Positions 59,211-64,000 of a stretch of DNA of 64,000 nt are shown here, piece after piece. The position numbers and the translations under genes are program-made. The stretch is from Marinospirillum sp031581385 (GTDB lineage Bacteria; Pseudomonadota; Gammaproteobacteria; Pseudomonadales; Halomonadaceae), in the NCBI RefSeq assembly GCF_044810985.1, contig NZ_CP085242.1, positions 744,001-808,000 on the forward strand. The letters are read 5' to 3'. The notes below the pieces were generated by a model, which saw only the letters and a list, made by a program, of their open reading frames with translations, ran no database searches and was not told the origin of the DNA. The stretch's first letter is position 1. Every line of letters begins with the position of its first letter.

Positions 59211-59959
59211 TAGACCACCTTCGCTTCATTTTTCAGTTTATCGACCAGCTCATCCACACTGCCCACCTTGATACCGGCAGAACGCTCGGCAGGCGGCTCA
59301 ACCTTGAGGGTTTTCAGCTTGGAAGCCACTTCCACGCCATAATCCGCCGGGGTCTTGCTGTCCAGCGGCTTTTTCTTGGCTTTCATGATGTTAGGCAGCT
59401 TGGCATAGCGGGGATCATTCAGGCGCAGGTCGGCACTGATCACGGCAGGCAGTTTGATTTCGATGGTTTGCAGGCCGCCATCAATTTCCCGGGTGATCTT
59501 GGCATTTTCACCCTCTACTTCCACCTTGGAGGCAAACATGCCCTGAGACATTCCAGTCAAACCGGCCAGCATCTGGGGGGTCTGGTTGTTATCGGTATCA
59601 ATGGACTGTTTGCCCATCATCACGATTTGCGGCTGCTCTTCTTCAACAATCTTCGCCAGAATTTTGGCTGCGGTCAAAGAATCCACCGCTTCATCGGTTT
59701 CCACCAGAATGCTGCGATCAGCACCCAGGGCCATGGCCGTGCGCAGTTGTTCCTGGGCTGTTTTGGGACCAATGCTCACCGCAATCACTTCCGTGGCCGT
59801 GCCTTTTTCCTTCAAGCGTACCGCTTCTTCAACCGCGATTTCACAGAAAGGGTTCATGGACATTTTGACATTCGCCAGATCGACATCCGACTGATCCGCT
59901 TTGACACGAACCTTGACGTTGTAATCCACAACGCGTTTAACAGGGACAAGAACCTTCAT
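59210..59959 (-). CDS. etfB: Electron transfer flavoprotein beta subunit
   Basis: A 249-residue ETF beta subunit. VKRVVDYNVKVRVKADQSDVDLANVKMSMNPFCEIAVEEAVRLKEKG and the adenine-binding stretch with the beta signature VETDEAVDSLTAAKILAKI...GKQSIDTDNNQTPQMLAGL are typical; the protein binds AMP rather than FAD. It pairs with etfA (1-bp overlap) and is divergent from the ETF-QO gene, which makes the three ETF-chain proteins a single regulatory neighbourhood. Confidence 0.96.
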   Translation of the reverse strand: MKVLVPVKRVVDYNVKVRVKADQSDVDLANVKMSMNPFCEIAVEEAVRLKEKGTATEVIAVSIGPKTAQEQLRTAMALGADRSILVETDEAVDSLTAAKILAKIVEEEQPQIVMMGKQSIDTDNNQTPQMLAGLTGMSQGMFASKVEVEGENAKITREIDGGLQTIEIKLPAVISADLRLNDPRYAKLPNIMKAKKKPLDSKTPADYGVEVASKLKTLKVEPPAERSAGIKVGSVDELVDKLKNEAKVV

Positions 59960-60065
59960 AGATTCTCCGTTTTCTCAGTGGTTGAAACAGCAGGTAACTT
60001 TTTGGACGTAACCTGCAACATAAAAATCGGGGTGCTTGTAACACCGGGTTTACGAATGATGACTC

Positions 60066-60095
60066 TAAGTCGGCTTTCAGTCAAATTCCGACTTA
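60066..60095. promoter_or_regulatory. Operator-like inverted repeat between etfB and ETF-QO
   Basis: TAAGTCGG (60066-60073) and CCGACTTA (60088-60095) are perfect 8-bp arms with 14 bp between. It lies in the 317-bp divergent region (59960-60276) just upstream of the -35-like box of the ETF-QO promoter, and could serve both directions. Apart from this site and that promoter, I see nothing else in the gap. Confidence 0.45.
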
Positions 60096-60097
60096 AA

Positions 60098-60126
60098 CTG
60101 ACTGGTCACATTTTTAAGCTTATAAT
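60098..60126 (+). promoter_or_regulatory. Sigma-70-like promoter of the ETF-QO gene
   Basis: CTGACT (60098-60103) and a consensus TATAAT (60121-60126) are 17 bp apart. The predicted start near 60133 gives a leader of about 145 nt, which holds a further TTGACG-like element but no clear structure. Confidence 0.55.
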
Positions 60127-60276
60127 GCCTGTATCTTAAAAAACGGTGACAAGGCTTGACGCAACTATCTTTAAGCACTTCACTGAAGATCAGGTGTTGA
60201 CCAAAAGCAAACGACCGTTTTAAATACACTCTAGCATTTCTGATAACGAAAACAACCCACTTTGAGGAGAGTTGCC

Positions 60277-61929
60277 GTGGAACGCGAATCTATGGAGTTT
60301 GATGTACTCATCGTCGGCGCAGGGCCTGCAGGCCTTTCCGCTGCCATCCGCCTGAAACAGCAAGCCAATGAAGCCGGACAGGAACTGGAAGTCTGTGTTG
60401 TCGAAAAAGGCTCGGAAGTGGGTGCCCATATTCTTTCCGGTGCGGTTATTGAGCCTCGCGCACTGGATGAATTGATCCCCGACTGGAAAGAAAAAGGTGC
60501 CCCACTCAATTCCCCAGTCACCAAAGACGAAGTTTACCTGCTAAGAAGCGAAACTGCAGCCAGCAAACTGCCTGGTTTTGCCGTTCCCAAAACCATGCAC
60601 AACAAGGGCAACTACATCATCAGCCTGGGCAACCTGGTGCGCTGGCTGGGCGAGCAGGCTGAAGAGCTGGAAGTCAACGTTTTCCCCGGTTTTCCGGCCG
60701 CCAGCATTATTTATGGCGAAAAGCGCGAAGTCCAGGGGGTCATTACCGGTGATATGGGCATCGGTGCTGATGGCGAACCCAAAGACAGCTTTGAACCCGG
60801 AATGGAGTTACGTGCCAAGTACACCCTCTTTACCGAAGGCGTTCGTGGTCATCTGGGTAAAGAGCTAATCAGCAAATTCAAGCTGGATGAAGGCAAAGAC
60901 CCTCAGCATTACGGGATTGGCATTAAAGAGCTTTGGGATATTGATCCCGACAAACACCAGCAGGGTCTGGTTGTGCACGGCTCCGGCTGGCCGCTATCCG
61001 GTGACACCGCCGGGGGTTTCTTCCTTTACCACGATGAAAACCACCAGGTGGAAGTCGGCCTGATCGTTGATCTGTCCTACAGCAACCCTCACCTGTCACC
61101 TTTTGATGAATTTCAGCGCATGAAGCATCATCCCGTGATCAAACAGTACCTGGAAGGCGGCAAACGGGTCAGCTACGGTGCCCGAGCAATCACCAAGGGG
61201 GGTTACAACTGCCTGCCCAAGATGACCTTCCCAGGCGGCCTGTTGGTCGGCTGTAATGCCGGCACCCTGAACTTTGCCAAGATCAAGGGCGTTCACACCG
61301 CCATGAAATCCGGCATGCTCGCGGCAGAAAGTGTTTTTGAAGCCATCAAGGGTGGCGATGAAGGTGGTTCCGAGCTGACCAGCTACTCCGAAAAATGGGA
61401 GAACAGCTGGGCCAATGAAGAACTCAAGAAATCCCGCAACTTCGGCCCCGCCATGCACAAGTATGGCACCTTCCTGGGTGGCGCTTTCAACTTCATCGAC
61501 CAGAACATCTTTGGTGGCAACCTGCCGATCACTCTGCATGACACCAAGCCGGATTATGCCACTCTGAAACCGGCCAGCGAATGCGAGAAGATCGACTATC
61601 CCAAGCCGGACGGCAAGTTGAGCTTTGACAAGCTGTCTTCGGTCTTCCTGTCCAACGCGGTGCATGAAGAAGATCAGCCCTGCCACCTGCAACTGAAAGA
61701 CCCGGAAGTGCCGATTCGCGACAACCTGCCCAAGTACGATGAGCCAGCACAGCGTTACTGCCCTGCCGGTGTCTATGAAGTGGTTGATGATGACGCGGGC
61801 AACCCCAAGTTCCAGATCAACTTCTCCAACTGCGTGCATTGCAAGACCTGTGACATCAAGGACCCAGCGCAAAACATCAACTGGGTCACACCGGAAGGCG
61901 GTGGCGGCCCCACCTACCCCAATATGTAA
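60277..61929 (+). CDS. Electron transfer flavoprotein:ubiquinone oxidoreductase (ETF-QO)
   Basis: A 550-residue membrane-bound iron-sulfur flavoprotein that passes electrons from ETF to ubiquinone. The FAD loop VLIVGAGPAGLSAAIRLKQ is at the N-terminus, GARAITKGGYNCLPKMTFPGGLLVGCNAGTLNFAKIKGVHTAMKSGMLAAE is the second FAD region, and the 4Fe-4S cluster ligands lie in RYCPAGVYEV and SNCVHCKTCDIKDPAQNINW near the end. GTG 60277 (GGAGAG upstream; product begins MERESMEFD) is preferred over an earlier TTG because it matches the family start. Divergent from etfBA; followed by a strong terminator. Confidence 0.95.
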   Translation: MERESMEFDVLIVGAGPAGLSAAIRLKQQANEAGQELEVCVVEKGSEVGAHILSGAVIEPRALDELIPDWKEKGAPLNSPVTKDEVYLLRSETAASKLPGFAVPKTMHNKGNYIISLGNLVRWLGEQAEELEVNVFPGFPAASIIYGEKREVQGVITGDMGIGADGEPKDSFEPGMELRAKYTLFTEGVRGHLGKELISKFKLDEGKDPQHYGIGIKELWDIDPDKHQQGLVVHGSGWPLSGDTAGGFFLYHDENHQVEVGLIVDLSYSNPHLSPFDEFQRMKHHPVIKQYLEGGKRVSYGARAITKGGYNCLPKMTFPGGLLVGCNAGTLNFAKIKGVHTAMKSGMLAAESVFEAIKGGDEGGSELTSYSEKWENSWANEELKKSRNFGPAMHKYGTFLGGAFNFIDQNIFGGNLPITLHDTKPDYATLKPASECEKIDYPKPDGKLSFDKLSSVFLSNAVHEEDQPCHLQLKDPEVPIRDNLPKYDEPAQRYCPAGVYEVVDDDAGNPKFQINFSNCVHCKTCDIKDPAQNINWVTPEGGGGPTYPNM

Positions 61930-61950
61930 GCTATTTTCATCTGAAATACC

Positions 61951-61978
61951 AAGGAGGCCCAATGGCCTCCTTTTTTTT
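61951..61978 (+). terminator. Rho-independent terminator of the ETF-QO gene
   Basis: AAGGAGGCC / GGCCTCCTT perfect arms with a CAAT loop, followed by eight T. It sits 21 bp after the ETF-QO stop and just touches the end of the convergent ppnP gene. Confidence 0.93.
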
Positions 61979-62264
61979 ATTGGTCGCTGTAACGGCAGAG
62001 ATAGGCCGTCTCTTCCTCCACCTTGACCTGAAATACACTGTTTGCGGGCACATTAAAGCTTTGCCCCTTGTGAAAACTGCGCAATGCCGGATCACCGGGC
62101 AAAAGCACCTGCAGGGTGCCGGACACCACGGTCATCTCCTCGTCCTTCGATGTCGAGAATTCGTACTCTCCTACAGCCATTACGCCCATCGTCAAGGGGC
62201 CATCGGCATTGGTCAGGGCTATGGATTTTACCTGACCATCAAAATACTCGTTTACTTCTAACAT
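61977..62264 (-). CDS. ppnP: Pyrimidine/purine nucleoside phosphorylase PpnP
   Basis: A 95-residue cupin-fold protein of the PpnP (YaiE, DUF1255) family, which phosphorolyses several nucleosides. Diagnostic run: SIALTNADGPLTMGVMAVGEYEFSTSKDEEMTVVSGTLQVLLPG, then FHKGQSFNVPANSVFQVKVEEETAYLCRY. Full family length. The gene has its own upstream region, shared with the divergent rRNA/tRNA methyltransferase gene (86 bp), and its 3' end touches the ETF-QO terminator. Confidence 0.95.
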   Translation of the reverse strand: MLEVNEYFDGQVKSIALTNADGPLTMGVMAVGEYEFSTSKDEEMTVVSGTLQVLLPGDPALRSFHKGQSFNVPANSVFQVKVEEETAYLCRYSDQ

Positions 62265-62350
62265 GGGTTGCTTCCTATCTGGAGTAAAGTTTTATTATCA
62301 ACTGCCCGAGTGTTTTATACTAGCGGCTTAATGCACTTTCAGGATGCTTC

Positions 62351-63121
62351 ATGATCAGTAAAAACCAGGCCAAGACCCTGCGCGCCCTGCACAAGAAAAA
62401 ATACCGCCGTGAATACCAGCAGTTTCTGGTTGAGGGTGAAAAAAGTGTAGTGGAACTGCTGGCCTCCGGCTGGCCACTGCAGCAACTTTTTGCCAGCGAG
62501 GAGTTTTTACGGGCTCACGCCTCACTGATCGCCGATATTCCTGAAAAAGTCACCTCGGCCACGGCCAATGAGCTGACCCAACTGGGTACGCTGGTCAGCA
62601 ATCAGGCTGCTCTGGCGATTGTGCAAATCCCTGAAGAGCAATCTCTGAATTGGCAGCCGGGCGAATGGCTGCTGGCTCTGGATCAAATCAATGACCCCGG
62701 AAATCTGGGCACTATTTTGCGGATTGCCGACTGGTACGGTATCCGCAAGGTCATGTGTTCACCGGGCACAGCGGATCTTTACAACCCCAAGGTGATTGCA
62801 GCCAGCAAGGGCTCCTTTTTACGGGTGCAGGTCAGCTATCAACCTCTGGAGCCTTTTTTGCAGAGCCTGCCTGAAAAGGCTTCTGTGCTGGGTGCTTTTC
62901 TGGAAGGAGAGTCGATTCACCGGCTGCAACTGGCTGATCCGGGTCAGGGGGGCGTGCTGGTCATGGGCAGTGAGGCTCAGGGCATCAGCGCAGAGGTGGC
63001 AGCTCTAATCAACCGCCAGGTGACCATTCCCGCCTTTGGCGCGGCTGAATCCCTGAATGTGGGGGTGGCCACAGCCATTCTCTGCGATAACCTCAAGCGC
63101 CTTGAAGACGCTGCAGATTAG
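62351..63121 (+). CDS. SpoU/TrmH family RNA 2'-O-methyltransferase
   Basis: A 256-residue enzyme: N-terminal substrate-binding domain (about 1-85; LHKKKYRREYQQFLVEGEKSVVELL) and a SPOUT knot domain (about 105-256; LALDQINDPGNLGTILRIADWYGI, VLVMGSEAQGIS, IPAFGAAESLNVGVATAILCDNL are the three SpoU motifs). It methylates a ribose in rRNA or tRNA; the precise target (RlmB-like or TrmH-like) is unknown. A TATACT box lies about 30 bp before ATG 62351. It overlaps the convergent helicase gene by 29 bp. Confidence 0.9.
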   Translation: MISKNQAKTLRALHKKKYRREYQQFLVEGEKSVVELLASGWPLQQLFASEEFLRAHASLIADIPEKVTSATANELTQLGTLVSNQAALAIVQIPEEQSLNWQPGEWLLALDQINDPGNLGTILRIADWYGIRKVMCSPGTADLYNPKVIAASKGSFLRVQVSYQPLEPFLQSLPEKASVLGAFLEGESIHRLQLADPGQGGVLVMGSEAQGISAEVAALINRQVTIPAFGAAESLNVGVATAILCDNLKRLEDAAD

Positions 63122-64000
63122 CAACCTCTTCCTTGAGGCGCTTCAAACCGGCCTGATCAAAGCGGATATCCAGCAGGCGGCAGGGATAATCGCCCTCAAC
63201 CCGCAGTAACTGGCCTTCCCCGAATTGCTGATGACTGACCCTGTCTCCTGGGCCGATCACTCCCGATTGGACCCTGGCGGGAGCAGGAGCCGATTGCGAT
63301 TCTTCCTGACGCCAGGTGAACTCAGGCAAAACCTTTTTACTGACCTGCTGCCAGTAGTTTTGCAAAAGTTTGGGGTAGGCAACCGAACGCGACGGGGTTG
63401 AAGTGGCTTCACTGTCCAGATGTTCAGCCACAAACAAGGCATCCTGAATCTGGGCTTCCTGCAAAAAACGACTGCGCGGGCCACTGCCCTCACCTTCGGC
63501 CAGGACAAGATGCTGGCGGGCGCGGGTGACGGCCACATAAAAAAGCCGCCTTTCTGCTTCCTCTTCGGCCGGAGTCAGGCGACTGAAGCCGGAAGTATAG
63601 GGAAAGTCCCCTTCATTGAGGCCATAAACCCCAACCCAGTCCCATTCCAGACCCTTGGCAGCATGCACCGTGAGGATTTCCACCTGGGTGGCCTGCTGAT
63701 GGGCCAGGCTGGCTGAGCCTTCCTGTTGGGCGACTTCCAACTCCTGAATCCATTCGCCCAGACCGGTTTTGCTTTGCCGGGCATAACGCCTCAGCCCTTC
63801 AATCAGGCGCAAAGCTTCATCGCCGCTTTCCTTGCTGGCTGCAGTTTTCTTCAACTGCTCCAGGGCATCGGTTTCCGTCAATACCAGATCCAGAAAAGCC
63901 TGGGGCTGTAAACTCTGAGCACGGGTTGCCAGTTTTTGCAAAAGCTTCAAACGCTTGACCAACCGCTGACGTTTGGCGGGAGGCAGCCGATCCAGGTTGG
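63093..64000 (-). CDS. UvrD/Rep-type superfamily I DNA helicase, C-terminal part (partial)
   Basis: The frame is open to the window edge, so the start and the ATP-binding half lie outside. Visible are motif V (TQVEILTVHAAKGLEWDWVGVYGLNEGDFPY) and motif VI (EEAERRLFYVAVTRARQHLVLAE), where the Arg contacts ATP, then a C-terminal tail with RVSHQQFGEGQLLRVEGD, a Tudor-like segment that in UvrD and PcrA binds RNA polymerase. It is a 3'-5' helicase that acts in repair or replication restart. About 302 residues are visible. It converges on the SpoU gene with a 29-bp overlap of coding sequences. Confidence 0.88.
   Translation of the reverse strand, partial: NLDRLPPAKRQRLVKRLKLLQKLATRAQSLQPQAFLDLVLTETDALEQLKKTAASKESGDEALRLIEGLRRYARQSKTGLGEWIQELEVAQQEGSASLAHQQATQVEILTVHAAKGLEWDWVGVYGLNEGDFPYTSGFSRLTPAEEEAERRLFYVAVTRARQHLVLAEGEGSGPRSRFLQEAQIQDALFVAEHLDSEATSTPSRSVAYPKLLQNYWQQVSKKVLPEFTWRQEESQSAPAPARVQSGVIGPGDRVSHQQFGEGQLLRVEGDYPCRLLDIRFDQAGLKRLKEEVANLQRLQGA

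Noticed and set aside
1..64000. CRISPR arrays, tRNA or rRNA genes, insertion sequences, prophage or integrase genes
   Set aside because: Looked for repeated units, cloverleaf patterns, inverted terminal repeats and transposase-like frames; none found.

Overview
The window looks like chromosomal DNA of a free-living, respiring gammaproteobacterium, most like the Oceanospirillales / marine Pseudomonas-like group. This rests on gene content and protein style: a BCCT transporter with a Usp partner, bkd genes, etfBA divergent from ETF-QO, fused indolepyruvate oxidoreductase next to an Lrp regulator, DbpA, FumC, PpnP, YaeQ and YaiI. No ribosomal marker is present, so the placement is an inference. 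Base composition is moderate and even. I see no IS element, prophage, integrase, CRISPR array, tRNA or rRNA.

Layout. 1-5.7 kb: detoxification and redox genes (YghU-type GST, old yellow enzyme, sulfide:quinone reductase, MATE pump, ArsC-like protein). 5.7-10.6 kb: NYN protein, Usp plus BCCT transporter, fused ABC exporter behind a palindromic operator, small membrane protein. 10.5-14.2 kb: decayed HigBA-like toxin-antitoxin pair, a four-gene run (methyltransferase, HugZ-like, FrnE-like, glutamine cyclotransferase) and a DUF4160/DUF2442 pair. 14.2-18.3 kb: amino-acid racemase and branched-chain 2-oxoacid dehydrogenase genes bkdA1-bkdA2-bkdB without an E3 gene. 18.4-24.7 kb: dihaem peroxidase divergent from an imelysin / dihaem oxidoreductase / imelysin / DUF1513 operon. 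24.7-31.5 kb: metG, fumC, membrane acyltransferase-like protein, class A beta-lactamase-like protein, DNA glycosylase, then a DUF4258 toxin-like pair. 31.5-36.2 kb: CASTOR/POLLUX-like channel, cold-shock protein, YaiI, Cache-PAS-GGDEF protein. 36.2-43 kb: NSS transporter, aromatic aminotransferase and fused indolepyruvate:ferredoxin oxidoreductase, divergent from an Lrp regulator across a perfect FNR/ANR box. 43-49.3 kb: a divergent envelope locus (LolA-like protein, FtsX-type permease, LolD-type ATPase, periplasmic protein // barrel-like protein, LytS-type kinase, LytTR regulator) with LytTR-like sites in the shared promoter region. 49.3-56.7 kb: DUF2237, YaeQ, orphan OmpR-type regulator, GNAT-nitrilase fusion, flavodoxin-like protein and a large Cache-HAMP-GAF-GGDEF protein behind a perfect FNR/ANR box and an RBS-masking hairpin. 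56.7-64 kb: dbpA, etfBA // ETF-QO, ppnP, a SpoU methyltransferase and the C-terminal part of a UvrD-type helicase.

How the parts fit. BCKDH, ETF and ETF-QO point to branched-chain amino acid oxidation feeding the quinone pool, and SQR adds sulfide as a donor. The aminotransferase / indolepyruvate oxidoreductase pair offers a ferredoxin-linked route for aromatic amino acids that an FNR/ANR-type regulator could switch on at low oxygen. A similar site precedes one GGDEF protein, which would couple oxygen to cyclic-di-GMP. The most promising candidate for an undescribed system is the 43-49 kb envelope locus. Three toxin-antitoxin-like loci, one decayed, are scattered between housekeeping genes.
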